From positions 16,192,446 through 16,256,445 of the forward strand of contig CM043969.1 in assembly GCA_014529385.2 (NCBI GenBank): a stretch of 64,000 bases of DNA, read 5' to 3'. This document shows, one piece after another, positions 10,028 through 21,109 of the stretch (the stretch's first letter is position 1; each line of letters starts with the position of its first letter). A program made the position numbers and the translations under genes. The notes below the pieces were generated by a model. That model was not told the DNA's origin. It saw nothing but the letters and a program-made list of their open reading frames with translations, and made no database searches. Origin of the DNA: Adiantum capillus-veneris (Eukaryota; Streptophyta; Polypodiopsida; Polypodiales; Pteridaceae).

Positions 10028-10636
10028 GCTTGTTGTAAAAGGTTTTTCTCAAAAGAAAGGTATTGACTTCAATGAATAGTTTCTCCTGTTGTAAAAATTA
10101 ACTCAATTAGACTTGTCTTAAGCCTTGTGGCTGCTCATGATCTAAATCTCAAGCAAATGGATGTAAATACGGCATTCCCTCACGGTGACTTAGAGGAGGA
10201 AATCTACATGCTTCAACCAAAGGGATATGAAGTAAAAGGTAAGAAGGAAATCGTTTGCAGATTAAAGAAGAGCTTGTATGGTTTAAAGCAAGCATCAAGA
10301 CAATGGTACTTGAAGTTTGATCAATGGATGTTGGATCATGGATTCACAAGATGCAACTCGGATCACTGCGTCTACACGAAGAATTTGGGAGATGGGAAAT
10401 TTATCATCCTAATGTTGTATGTTGATGACATGTTGATTGCAAGTGCTAACATGCAGGACATGAAAGACCTAAAAGAGGAACTGTCTAAATCTTTTTCAAT
10501 GAAAGATTTAGGTGTTGCAAAGAGGATACTTAGTATGAAAATATCAAGGGACAGGACAAAGAAGACAATAAAGCTATCTCAAGAAGATTACATCAAGAAG
10601 GTACTAGAAAGGTTTGCAATGCAAAATGCAAAATGA
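10028..10636 (+). pseudogene. Copia element B: reverse transcriptase
   Basis: RT of Ty1/copia type. The start (LVVKGFSQKKGIDFNE, near 10030-10075) has a stop and a deletion. From 10127 a 169-codon frame is open, with QMDVNTAFPHGDLEEEIYM, SLYGLKQASRQW and the catalytic YVDDM at about residues 102-106. It should copy RNA into DNA in the particle, but the 5' lesions and the missing gag and protease make this copy inactive. The frame ends within a short AAATGCAAAATG slippage-prone duplication at 10618-10640. Confidence 0.92.
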
Positions 10637-11394
10637 AAAATGCAAAACTAGTTTCTACACCTTTGGCTCGTCACTTTAAACTAACAAAGGGTATGTGTCC
10701 AAAGACACAAGAGGAGATAGCCTATATGTCTAAAGTTTCATATGCTGCAGCGGTAGGTTCTCTAATGTATGCTATGGTCTGGACAAGGCCAGACATTGCA
10801 CATGCAGTGGGAGTTGTGAGTAGGTTCATGGACAACCCAGGTAAAGAGCATTGGCAAGCTGTGAATTAGATACTTAGGTATCTAAAAGGGACAACAACAA
10901 ATGCTTTGTATTTTGGAGGAATTGATATTTCTCTAGAAGGGTATGCTAATGCAGATATGGCAGGTGACAAAGATACTCGAAGGAGCACTACTGGCTATGT
11001 GTTCACGGTTGGAGGCACAGTAGTAATCTGGGCTTCAAAGCTGCAGAAAGTGGTTTCACTTTCTACCATGGAAGCAGAGTATGTAGCAATGACGGAGGCA
11101 AGCAAAGAAATTCTGTGGCTTCACAGATTCTTAGAAGAGCTTGGATTCAAACAAGACAATTGTGTCTTGTACAGTGATAGCCAAAGCGCTATCCATCTTG
11201 CGAAGAACTCAGCCTTTCATTCAAGGACAAAGCACATTGAGGTGAGATATCACTTCATACGCAGTCTTTTGGAAGAGGGACAACTAAAGCTAGGAAAGGT
11301 GCATACAAGTGAAAATCCTGCAGACATGTTTACAAAGGTGGTCAACAAGGAGAAGTTGAGCTTTTGCTCATCTTCAATCGGCATTCAAGGATAA
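10633..11394 (+). pseudogene. Copia element B: RT end and RNase H
   Basis: An open piece 10633-10866 carries YMSKVSYAAAVGSLMYAMV and TRPDIAHAVGVVSRF, then stops at TAG. The next frame (10906-11394) has the RNase H motifs GYANADMAGDKDTRRSTTGY, SLSTMEAEYVAM, YSDSQSAIHLAKN and HIEVRYHFIR. The carboxy end ENPADMFTKVV leads straight to the PPT and LTR B. The single internal stop and the upstream frameshifts mark it as a relic. Confidence 0.92.
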
Positions 11395-11454
11395 GAAGCC
11401 AGAATGGAAAGCAATCACAGGTTTGGGTTGGAGATGAGTCTCCAAGTGGGAGAT

Positions 11455-12037
11455 TGTTAAGTATGGAGCCTGATTTACCCTTGTAATTTTCTGTGGTAAA
11501 AGCGCACATTTGTAAGGCCCCCATTATGAGGAGAAGCCATCATGCGTGAAGAAAAATGACTCACAAAAAATCAAAATTTTCAGAGTCAAAGATCAGGGGC
11601 AACTTTAGGGGTATTTTCCCTTGTCGGAATATTTCTTTTCGGGCCGAAATTTTATGGCCGGACGACGGCCGGAAAGTGTTCGGAAAACAATCGTCGGTTG
11701 GCCGGTGGTCTGAAGTCAATGGCCGGTGGCCGGTGGCCGGTGGCCGAATTCAAAAGCGGACTTGTCTTCTCAAGGGCGGCCACACATGGGCGGATTGGAG
11801 GGTCCGATTTGGACTTATTCACACAAGGGCGGCTACGCATGGCTGCCTCTCATAAGAGAGGCCAGCCCTTTTGGCCTATAAAAAAAGGCTATTTCTACAC
11901 ACATTTCATAGTGTGTGAAGTTGATGCAACAAGGTGAGGGTGAGGTGGTGAGAGTGAAGAAAGGCAGGAGCTCCATTAAGGGTATAATCCCTTTGTAAAC
12001 TACTTCTTGTTTTGAAGTACTAAAGCCATTGAGTGGA
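11455..12037 (+). repeat. LTR of copia element B, truncated
   Basis: Starts TGTTAAGTATGG after the PPT and follows LTR A base for base with small differences, including a longer GGCCGGTGG minirepeat. Similarity stops abruptly after AAAGCCATTGAGTGG at about 12037, where LTR A continues for another 160 bp. The end is replaced by a rearranged junction. Confidence 0.9.
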
Positions 12038-12234
12038 TTACGTCTTAATGTATACCCTGAAACATTTGCTTTTTGAGTTTCCGAGAATGTTGTTTCAGGG
12101 TATGCATCAATCTACGCGCAAAAAAGAAACATGAAATCATTCTTTGATCAACATGTTATCTGCAAATAATTTGCTACTAGGGATTACTTCTTAATGTATA
12201 CCCTAAAACAACATTCTCGGAAACTCAAAAAGCG
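12037..12234. repeat. Rearranged junction with direct and inverted repeats
   Basis: GGATTAC(G/T)TCTTAATGTATACCCT occurs directly at about 12037 and 12180. The text at 12066-12107 (CTTTTTGAGTTTCCGAGAAT within it) is the inverse of 12193-12234. This local copying in both orientations suggests template-switch repair at the breakpoint that cut LTR B and joined it to a gypsy integrase end. Confidence 0.75.
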
Positions 12235-12898
12235 AGGCAATGAACCCTATGTGATTCATGACATATCATCTAGCGGTGCCATTAAACTTGCGACATTAGA
12301 GGGAGAGGAAATGCCTAACTGGATTAGTGGTTGTAGACTAAAGAAATACAACCTACCACTAACTTCAGAGATGCTTGCCAAAATACACGCTGCGAAGGAG
12401 CGCAAGAACAAAGTCAAGGAGACAAAACCTCAAGCGCAGAAGGAGGCCAAAATCAGGATTTTAAAGCGAAAACAAACCTTACAACAACAAAGACTTCTTC
12501 AACCAGCACATACGGCTCAAATTCCTTTGTCTATAATTCAAACTGATGAGCAATGGGAAACAGGAATCGATGTTCACATCAATGTCAGACTACCGCATGG
12601 AAGATATCAACAAGCATTGATTGACATAGGAGCAAGAGTCAATGCGGTCAACTTCTCCACTTACAGGATGTTTACAGATGAACCCCTCGTGCAATCCACA
12701 CGTGATCTACAAGCAGCAAACGGTGCAACAATGCCAACATGGGGGATAGTAAACTTACCAATCAATCTTGATGGAAATAGTTGTCCTCATCAATTTTTCG
12801 TAATAAAAGACGGAGAAATCAGAGAATCAATATTCTTGGGAGTTCCATGGATGAGAACGTACAATGCAGTCGCATTGAATGGTCAGAACATGCGTTAA
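12194..12898 (+). pseudogene. Gypsy remnant: integrase C-terminus plus retropepsin-like domain
   Basis: Residues 1-65 look like the C-terminal end of a Ty3/gypsy integrase: KLKKRGNEPYVIHDISSSGA, then NWISGCRLKKYNLPLTSEML. After a basic Gln-rich linker, residues 115-230 look like an aspartic protease: a VHINVRLPHG strand, ALIDIGARVNAVNF (D-I-G in place of D-S/T-G), and SIFLGVPWMRTYNAV (the second-half L-G-x-P-W motif). The order integrase then protease is unusual for Ty3/gypsy, where protease precedes RT. The active-site change and following frameshift suggest an inactive copy. The 3' region resembles the element at 49621-60800. Confidence 0.6.
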
Positions 12899-13374
12899 GG
12901 TACACACACGACTCTAACGTGTACATGACTCCATTCGCCAAAACAGATCACTCGTGGCCGAGTATCCCCATCGACAAAAAGCAACCGGCTAATCAGCCAA
13001 AAACACCACAAAAGGTTATTCGAAAAGTATGGATAAAGAAAAGATTGTTGACCAACAAACCAAGCAAGATATGGCTACCTAAGGACAAACTCCAGACGAA
13101 AGCAACATCATCTCAAAGACCTTCAGAAGTTACTCTGGAGTGGAAATGGCAACCAAAACTGGAGAAAACTAAGGATTCGGCGACAGATCTCGAAAGGAAA
13201 CCCAAAACTCAAAACAAGAAGCCCTCCAAAATGGCAATGGAAACCTGTGAAAACCAAAGGAGAATCTGTAAAGATGCAACAAACCGCATACACATGGGTT
13301 CCAAAAATAGTTGCCATCACAACACCCACAATCAAGGAAAGAGCAATTCGACTGCAAGCTCTTCTGTTCCATAA
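12899..13374 (+). pseudogene. W-x-P-K repeat tail of the gypsy remnant
   Basis: After a -1 shift the protein continues as a Lys/Gln/Pro-rich tail with tryptophan motifs: VWIKKR, IWLPKD and EWKWQPK. In another frame a YTWVPK motif follows near 13295. The same motif series ends the long protein of the element at 49621-60800. No known domain is recognised; the tail is basic and likely disordered. Confidence 0.55.
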
Positions 13375-13399
13375 ACAGCTACCCTCGCCATCAAAAGCC

Positions 13400-13583
13400 A
13401 CTGAAAACTACTGAAGCGGTCGGGGGCGGGCAATAAGAAGAGCAACCTCTAGACACCCTTCAAGGCTCACGTGCTGCTCAATTGGGTTGGGGTTGGAAAA
13501 AACAACAAACACACACACAAACCCGCAACCTAACCCTACACAAGTTTGGGGCACCACCTAGTTTTGGATGCGAACTAGGACGC

Positions 13584-13621
<38 letters not shown>

Positions 13622-15630
13622 TGCTCGGGCTGCTTTGAAACGTATCGGCAATGATCAAGCAAACACAATTATATATGTAAGAAAGAGAGAGAGAAAGGGG
13701 GAGGGGGTGCTTGTTGCATTAATACCTTCTTACAAATCTGTCACGACAAATCAAAGTGAAATTAGTATTTGTTTAACATAGCTTGCGTAAATTTCACCAC
13801 AACACATCACAAGAAAAGCCACCCCAATCACTGTCTTAAAGCCAGGGGAGTCCTCTCCACCCTGTCGCCCTCTTACAGTATGTGGGATTTATGGCTAGAT
13901 TGATGACAACACCAGAGACAAGCTATCAAGAACTTAACAAAAAACACCAAGACACTTACGCATCATTGTTGTCCATTACTTCACGTTGGAAGGGAGACAA
14001 AATATCCAAGCTTAGTCCAAATCCACCCTCCTTGATTCAGCAAATGTTGGGGCTTACACTAGTAGGAGAAATGATAGATTTCCTACTCTCAATTGAATGA
14101 TCACTCTCTCTCTTACAATGGCATAGAGTTCCCTTGCTAATCTCCTATTACAACACATGCACGTGCATAAGACAATGAGCTTCCACTCAAGAGCTCCTTC
14201 TAGAGAGGTTGAGCTTGGCTTCTCAAGCTATAGCATAGTGCTCTTGCTTATGGCTCCCCCTTTTGTGCTAGCTACACCCTCCTTTTATAGAAATTTTGAA
14301 GGCTAGGGTTACTCCTCTAACCATGGTTGGGTTAGATTTTCAGCCATTTATCTAATTTCTTTTGCTTGGAATTATCAAGAAGTTGGTGGGGAAAGAGAGA
14401 GGAGAGAAATGGAGGTGATAGGACTTTTCATAGTGGGTTAGTGTTAGTAGAGTTATTATTAATTTACAAATGGAATTGGATATTTACAATGGGAGTATCC
14501 ATGTAGGATACAAATAAGGAAGAAAAACTCTTAAGAGGTAAGGAAAGGTGGATTTCTTACAAGGTTGATGCTCCAAGTGTCTTGAGTAGGGCCAATTTTG
14601 ACGCTTGTTGATGGTCCACTAGCTTTGACGGTACATTTTTTCTCCACTCTTGACCTTCCTTGAGAGACAAGGTAATTAAGCTGAGTAAAATCATATGAAA
14701 AAATTTGAGGCAAAAGTTCAGCCCACGAGCTACAACTTTTGTTTGTATCACCTTTTCAAATTCGGAGAGCAAGTGAACTTTAAAAATTCAGCAAAACCGA
14801 CCGTTTTTTTCCACTGCACAAAGTCCTTGTGGGGTCCTTCTTTGGATGATTCTTTTGAATACCTCCAAGAGTGAGCCCTCCATAGTGCATGTATGCATGC
14901 CACCTACCCTTGAACTTATTTGGTAGGTCTATAATTGAAGATATTGTTGAGATTATGATATAAGTGAATAGTACAACTAAGAAAATCAAATATTGAGGGG
15001 TTTAAAAAATATGTACATGTCAAATATAAATAATATAAGTGGAAAAAATATAAAGGGGTCAAAAGAAATCTCTCTCATTATGAGGCTACCATAAAAAGAT
15101 AAATATTTTTGGTGTTCTAATTTTTTAGAAATAAAAAATAAAAAAGATGTAGGAAGGGAAAAATCACAATAGTGAAAAAATATACACATAAATAAAACTA
15201 GTTTTTTTGGATTTTTGTTGGGGTGGAGTTACACCAAATATAAGAGAAGCTTACATGAAAATATTTCTATATGGAATAAAGAGAATGAAAAATGGTAAGA
15301 AAAAATTGTGGTAATGGTGAGGCAATGTACAGAGCATAAATAACACACACCTAGGTAGAAATATTTAAATAAATACCAAAATAATTATGAAAAAATCTTT
15401 TATTTAGGCCCTATATACAAAGAAATATTTACATACGCATGGGCCATAATATACTTATATTTTATTTTATTTTTATTTTTTTTTGGCTCAACTAGCCCAA
15501 TGACTAGCTAATTGAGGGTTTTTTAAGAAGATATGGGAAAAGTCCCGTGACTCACGCACGCCTATGTACAGTGAAATGGTAGGGATAGCCACAGTGTTTG
15601 GGTGATTTTGGTAGGGTGAGGTAACTCACT
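13400..15630. other. Non-coding DNA inside or beside the gypsy remnant
   Basis: Contains a (GA)n tract (13586-13619) and long AT-rich stretches. A short open frame at 13882-14100 has no recognisable motif. No gene can be supported. Confidence 0.5.
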
Positions 15631-15830
15631 GTGGCAATTACAAAGAGCCGAAAAAACGGCTATCACTACATTCAGTCCCCGCATCTTGCACAGCACCTTG
15701 TTACCCAACACATTGTCTCAAACATCAGAATAGGGCCACATTACACGGCCATGCATAGACACAGATTCCAAAACCCATGCACATGCACCCAACCTTCGTC
15801 CAGGATGACTCAGACAAGGAAGGGGGGAGT
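15631..15830 (+). mobile_element. Gypsy 3' region with PPT-like tract
   Basis: Runs parallel to 57995-58168: CATCTTGCACA, then AGGGCCACATTACACGGCC versus AGGGCTACATTACAAGGCC, then GGATGACTC and GGAAGGGGGGAG (15818-15829). This places 12194-15830 and the full-length element in the same family or sister families. The sequence after the purine tract does not match the LTR of the full-length element. Confidence 0.6.
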
Positions 15831-16179
15831 AATTGATGAATCTAGCAACAGTCAGGGCCATTAAGGGGTCCAACGTGTATATATGTACATAATGTGTGTG
15901 GTTTTTCATTATTTAGAGTTCAATTTCGAAAATATTCGATCAAAACCTGGAATTTTTAGCGTTTTTGTATGCGGAGCTAAATTTTTTCTAGCAGACATTC
16001 TTTCCTATTTCAAACAGTATATCCATCAACCATTCTTTCCTACTTAGAATTTGATATACAATTGAATTCAAATGCCGAGGTCTCCGTCGGATTTCTCCAA
16101 CATGTTAAGGGATATGTTCTTTCCTAACTTATCGTATGCAATGTTAAATTAAACAAACTTGAATAAAAATGTGATCTAC

Positions 16180-16320
16180 CTCCTCCATCTCCTCGTCATT
16201 GACCCGTGAGATGGCCGGTACTTGGTCGTCCATGGGAGCTTTCCCTTTCCCGTTCACGTTTCTTGTTCCCGCCTCGCAGTCGTGGGCACCACCGAAGCGA
16301 GTTCTCTTTATCGAGGCCAT
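16180..16320 (-). CDS. Putative first exon, MASIKRTR copy
   Basis: A 47-codon ATG frame starting MASIKRTRFGG and ending EEMEE at a GAG|GTAGATC donor in phase 0. It parallels the exon at 3418-3579. The intron side shares AATGTTAAATTAAA and the CTTATCGTATGCAATG phrase with 3350-3380. No function is known. Confidence 0.35.
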
Positions 16321-16402
16321 TTTATACTCACTACTTAATTGACAAACTTGGAGAAAAAGAACTAATGTCCGAGAGTACCATAACAATCAAGATGACAGAT
16401 TA

Positions 16403-17164
16403 GAATCACTGAACAATTCATTCTATACGAGGGGGTTAGATTTTCTTCAAGACATAGTAATTTATGGATAGTACCTTACTTGTTCTATGAGAACTGGCTC
16501 TAAAATTTAAATACTTGGCTTAGGTAATTAGGAATTTCAGATTTTTACTAATTAAATTACTAGAGAGGTGAATTAAACATGCTCAATCACCTTCCTAATG
16601 TAAGTAGAGAGATGTAGAATTACCATATGCATAGGTGAGAGGATATTCCCTTCCTAGTGGATTAATGACGAATTAATTTCCCTTAATTACATCCTAATCT
16701 ATGAACAGATTGAGTCTAACTTAGTTATTCAAACATTGTGTGGTAATAGGATGAAATTGACCAATTCCACATCATTACTGGCTTGACAATTATTTACTAT
16801 GATGACTAGCGGAAGATTTCTTCTTACTAATCATGTATTAATCTATGATTATGAGAGGTTAATTGCTTGCATAATTAACTATTAGATTAAGAATTATGTA
16901 GTAGACTAATGATATGGAGAATTAGAGAGCAGCTATTGAGTAATTTAGCTATGATTAAGCATAGTAGTTGCGAGATTAGGAGAATGATAGAGAGATTTAC
17001 AGCAAAGCATAAAATAAATTGATATTACCGTGATCAGGGACTGAAATGTACTCAAAATTCTGATCCAATGGAGTCCTCGAGATGAGAATCGGGCAGCACT
17101 TCCCTCCTTTGCTTCTTCTCCAAAAACTGTGTGTCTGCAGCACCTCCCCAAGGTGTGTGTGTAA

Positions 17165-17251
<87 letters not shown>

Positions 17252-17953
17252 GAGTGGGTGTGTGAGCATATGTGTGTGTTTGTGTGTGAGAACACTCTTA
17301 AATAGGCCCTCCCATGCTGAAAATCGACCTTGCTTACTAAATGCATCTGAGAGCTACTCAACTCATGCATGGCAAGTCCAGTTACATGCCTACCAAGTGT
17401 CTAGTTAGCTAGTGTAACTGACTCTCACACTCTCTCTCAAGCATGGTAACTCTCCCACAACTCCCTAGTGATGAAAAGGCGCCCCCTAGCTGCTAAAGCA
17501 AGCTCTGAGTGGCCTGGGACCTGTTCCCACACAGCCTCGAGCCCCGGTGCCTCGAGCACAACCTTAGAGAATTTTGGTTTTAGGCTAAAACGGGCCATAC
17601 GAGTCGGATTTTAATGCCATAAATTGCTATACTAAGCTATAACTAAGGTGTATCTGTCCGAGTACCTGCCATATTTAGCAGCCCTCGGGGTCCGAAAATG
17701 CATTTTTTTCAAATTTGGGGTACGGGTGCAGTTTTTCGAGACGGTCAAAACTAGATCGGTCGGATGACCAAAACCTTACTATTTTTAGAAATTTTCCACG
17801 AAAATTATTTGAATTCACTTTTAGAAGCTTTATAACATTCTAAACATTATGGCATCGACAGAATTTAAAAAACTGCTAAAAATAATAACTTTTTCCATTA
17901 TGTTCATTCCATGGTACAATGGTGCTCTTTTTGGTCGGGGTCAGAGACCTTAC
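16403..17953. other. Non-coding DNA with (GT)n and probable LTR body
   Basis: Holds a long GT microsatellite and, from about 17500 to 17953, sequence that on the minus strand would be the body of a chromovirus 3' LTR. No gene is seen. Confidence 0.45.
17157..17248. repeat. (GT)n microsatellite, about 90 bp
   Basis: A nearly pure GT run. The long His-Thr and Cys-Val open frames over it on both strands are artefacts. Confidence 0.95.
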
Positions 17954-17954
17954 A
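17500..17954 (-). repeat. Probable 3' LTR of minus-strand chromovirus (far end uncertain)
   Basis: Reading the minus strand, a purine-rich GTTGGGGAGGT stretch follows the integrase/chromodomain end, and then TGTAAGGTCTCTGACC starts at 17954. This is the expected place for a 3' LTR. The distal border is not defined and no second copy was found, so the extent is a guess. Confidence 0.4.
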
Positions 17955-17999
17955 ACCTCCCCAACGTGAAGAATTTGAGATGTCATCATCTCAAGAATG

Positions 18000-18515
18000 T
18001 GTTTGGGTAATCTTTTATGAGCGTTGGTTCGTCCTCCCAAGTTGCATCTTCTTCAGGGTAATCCTTCCACTTACTAGATGCTCCGTGATTGTTCTGTTGC
18101 GTAACTTCCTTTCCCTTGTTTCGAGTACATAGTCCGGTTGGAGCTCGAGAACTCCTTGTGCTGGCATGACTATCTGATCTGAGTCCAAGAGTTGATCAGG
18201 ATTAGGGATATAGGGTTTGAGTAAGCTGACGTGGAATAAATCATGAACCTTTAAGTCTGTAGGTAGCTTAAGCTTGTAGGCTTGGTCACTCACAACTTTA
18301 ACGATCTCGAATGGTCCACAATACCTTGGGCTTAGCTTCTTGTATCTGCCTAATGATAAGTTGATTTTCTTTGGTCGGACTCGCAGAAAAACCCTATCTC
18401 CTTCTTTGAAAGTTCTTTCCGAACGGTTCTTATCTGCATAGTGCTTCTGTCTATCCTGAGCTGCCTGAATGTCTTCGCAAATAGCTCTAGTATGAGCTTC
18501 CATATCTTCTAACAT
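18000..18515 (-). pseudogene. Chromovirus integrase C-terminus and chromodomain
   Basis: The sequence contains QDRQKHYADKNRSERTFKEG, GDRVFLRVRP, the GPY/F module (LSPRYCGPFEIVKVV), and VHDLFHVSLLKPY. A chromodomain follows, split by a frameshift: RKLRNRTITEHLV in one frame, then KWKDYPEEDATWEDEPTLI in another. Chromodomains of this clade direct insertion to marked chromatin. The frameshift inactivates this copy. Confidence 0.9.
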
Positions 18516-18581
18516 CTTCCTAGAGGCTTCTACCCTAATGGTTGGATCTGAGAAGTTCAGTGGTGCTAAATAGTCTTGCCC

Positions 18582-18990
18582 TTAAAGAGCTTTAAAGGAT
18601 GACATTCCAATGCTTCTGTGTTCGGAAGAATTATGAGCGTATTCTACCAAAGGAAGATATTGTAACCACTTCTTTGGCTCCTGCGAACAATAGGCCCTGA
18701 GAATGTCCTCAATGACTTGATTAACTCTTTCAGTTTGCCCATCTTTCTGCGGATGATACGCTGTACTGAAGGCTAATTGTGACCCAATGGATTGGAAAAT
18801 AGAAGTCCAAAACTTTGATGTAAACTTGGCATCTCTATCACTGACGATACGCTTGGGTAAACCATGTAACCTAAAAATTTCCTTGATGAATACCCGGCTA
18901 ATATCCGAAGCAGTAAAGGTTTTCTTTTCAGGTATTAGATGAGCCACTTTTGTGAGCATTTCAACAACCACGAAAACAGAGTCATAACCT
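18582..18990 (-). pseudogene. Chromovirus integrase core
   Basis: Catalytic core of a Ty3/gypsy integrase: KVAHLIPEKKTF, HGLPKRIVSDRDAKFTSKFW (second Asp), and FSTAYHPQKDGQTERVNQVI with the catalytic Glu. The D-D-35-E spacing looks right. The first Asp region, just upstream, lies after stops. Zinc-binding HHCC residues lie further upstream in 19070-19390 in broken frames. Confidence 0.92.
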
Positions 18991-19069
18991 CATGTAGAAG
19001 GTAATCCTATAATGAAGTCCATACTGATGCATTCCCATTTCATATGGGGTATGTCAAGAGGTTGAAGTT

Positions 19070-19753
19070 GCCCTGGTAATTTGATCCTTTCAGCTTTTAT
19101 CCGCTGACAAGAAAGACATTGCCTCACATAGCGAAGTATGTTTCCTTTCATTCCATACCAAAAATAACTCCTCCTGTAGCATGAAGAGTCTTAGTATAAC
19201 CTGGATGTCCAGATGTAGGGCTATCGTGTGCTTCGTACAGAATAGCCTTCTTTAAAGCTGGGTCTCTGGGTACACAGAGTCTATGTCTGTAGTAAAGACA
19301 TCCTCCCATAAGAGAGAAATCTTTAGCTTCAGGAATCTTATTCTGTCGGACTAATAATACTATACGTTGATATTCAAGATCTACCAAGATGCTTCTTTGA
19401 TTCTATCCCAGATAGGGTTATTTGGAATAGAGATAGCTCCGAGAAAAGATTTTTGTCTAAGTCCATCTGCAACTGCATTTTCCTTCCCTGGTCTATACTT
19501 TATGTCAAGGTCATATTCTTGTAAAAGCTCTATCCATCACCGTTGTCGCATATTGGGAATAGGTTGAGTAAAAATCCATTTTAAGCTCTTGTGGTTTGTA
19601 ACTAGCTGAAACTTGCGTCCGAGAAGATAATGTCTCCATAACTTCAACGCATGTATAACCGCTAAAAGTTCCAAATCGTGAGTAGGATAATTCTTCTGAT
19701 GATCCCTCAGCTTTCATGAAGTATACGCCACCGGTCTTCCTTCTTGAGTACAA
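19070..19753 (-). pseudogene. Chromovirus RNase H and integrase N-terminus, broken
   Basis: Several frames are needed. HDLELLAVIHALKLWRHYLL and DIKYRPGKENAVADGLR are the RNase H domain and its end. LRHRL..PRDPALKKAILYEAHDSPTSGHPG gives the integrase zinc-finger start. At least three stops or shifts interrupt the reading. Confidence 0.8.
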
Positions 19754-20920
19754 ATTCCGCCTAAAGCAAACTTGCTAGCATCGGTCTCTACTTCAAATTC
19801 CTTACTGAAATCTGGAAGCTTTAATATAGGAGCTAAGACCAAGAATTCTTTTAGCTTAGCAAAACTAGACTCGCTCTCGGTCTTCCATTCGATCCTCATT
19901 CCTTTCTTCAGGAGTTCCGTCAAAGGTGCAGCAATATGTGCATAGTCCTTGACAAAAATCCTGTACCATCCCGTTATCCCCAGAAATCCTCTTACTTCAC
20001 TGACGGTGGATGCTTGGGGCCAATCAACAATATCCTTGACTTGATTTGGGTCCAGTGAAATCCCTTCGGCCGATATGACAAATCCAAGATAATTGACCTT
20101 TGGTGAGCAGAAGGTCCACTTGCTCGCTTTAGCATAAAGTTGGTGTTCTCGAAGAAGATCAAGTACTTTGCGAACATGTTTTTCATGATCTGACTCGTTC
20201 TTAGAATAGATCAGAATGTCATCAAAGAAAACCAAGAAAAAATCATCCAGATAAGTTCTGAAAATATCCTTCATAAGTCGATTGAAGCTTGTAGGAGCAT
20301 TTGTTAGACCAAAAGACATTACTCTCACTTCGTAGTGTCCATACCTAGTGTTGAAAGTTGTCTTTGGAATGTCTGATTCCTTGATCCTGATTTGGTAATA
20401 TCCTGACCTTATATCAATCTTTGTAAACATTTTGGCGCCGTGGAGTCTGTCCAAGAGTTCGTCAATCCTTGGAATTGGATACTTGTTCTTGACAGTTACC
20501 TGGTTCAGTCCACGGTAATCTATGCATAGCCTTAAGGTTCCATCCTTCTTCTTTTGAAAAATAACTGGTGCACCCCAAGGAGAAGTATTGGACCGAATGA
20601 ATCCTTGTTCAATGAGTTGCCTAAGTTGTTCCTTGAGTTCGATGGCCTCTGGAAGTGACATTTTATAAGGTCGCTTTGAGATAGGTTCACATCCAGGGAT
20701 AGTCTCAATCTCATGATCTACCTCTCTATTCTTGGCATCGCAGAACATCGCAAGCATGGTTTGATTCACGGGTTGGGTTCCTGTAGCTTCAAAGTAGTCG
20801 TCCATAGCCTCCATCCAAACTTCTACATCTCTCTCCATATATGTCTCCTCACCCTTAAAGAGTGGAGGTTGGGCTTGTTTAAGGAGGAGCTTCTTCTCTT
20901 GCGCCGCCGAGTAGAGAGCA
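19714..20920 (-). pseudogene. Chromovirus gag/RT deletion fusion
   Basis: A 374-codon open frame begins with Gag-like text ([17 protein letters not shown]), preceded in another frame by PPLFKGEE. It jumps straight to the RT start ([18 protein letters not shown]), so most of gag and the protease are deleted. The RT itself is intact here: [35 protein letters not shown], the active-site [23 protein letters not shown] and [11 protein letters not shown]. The fusion gives a protein-coding RT without protease, but stops follow in the RNase H. Confidence 0.9.
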
Positions 20921-21109
20921 ACAGCCAGTGCCTACATGGGTTGCACGAGATTCTTGATACCATTACTTGGATTTCAAATAGACACGAGTTTAAATAAAAT
21001 TCAAGATCCCACTTTATCAAGAGACAAAGACTCAGAGACAAAGAAAAAACACTTTATTGATGAAGATTTATTACAATCGAAACCCCTCAAGGCTTAGGAT
21101 AACTCATGA

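Noticed and set aside
16945-17408. His-Thr- and Cys-Val-rich open frames on both strands
   Set aside because: Pure translation of the (GT)n microsatellite.
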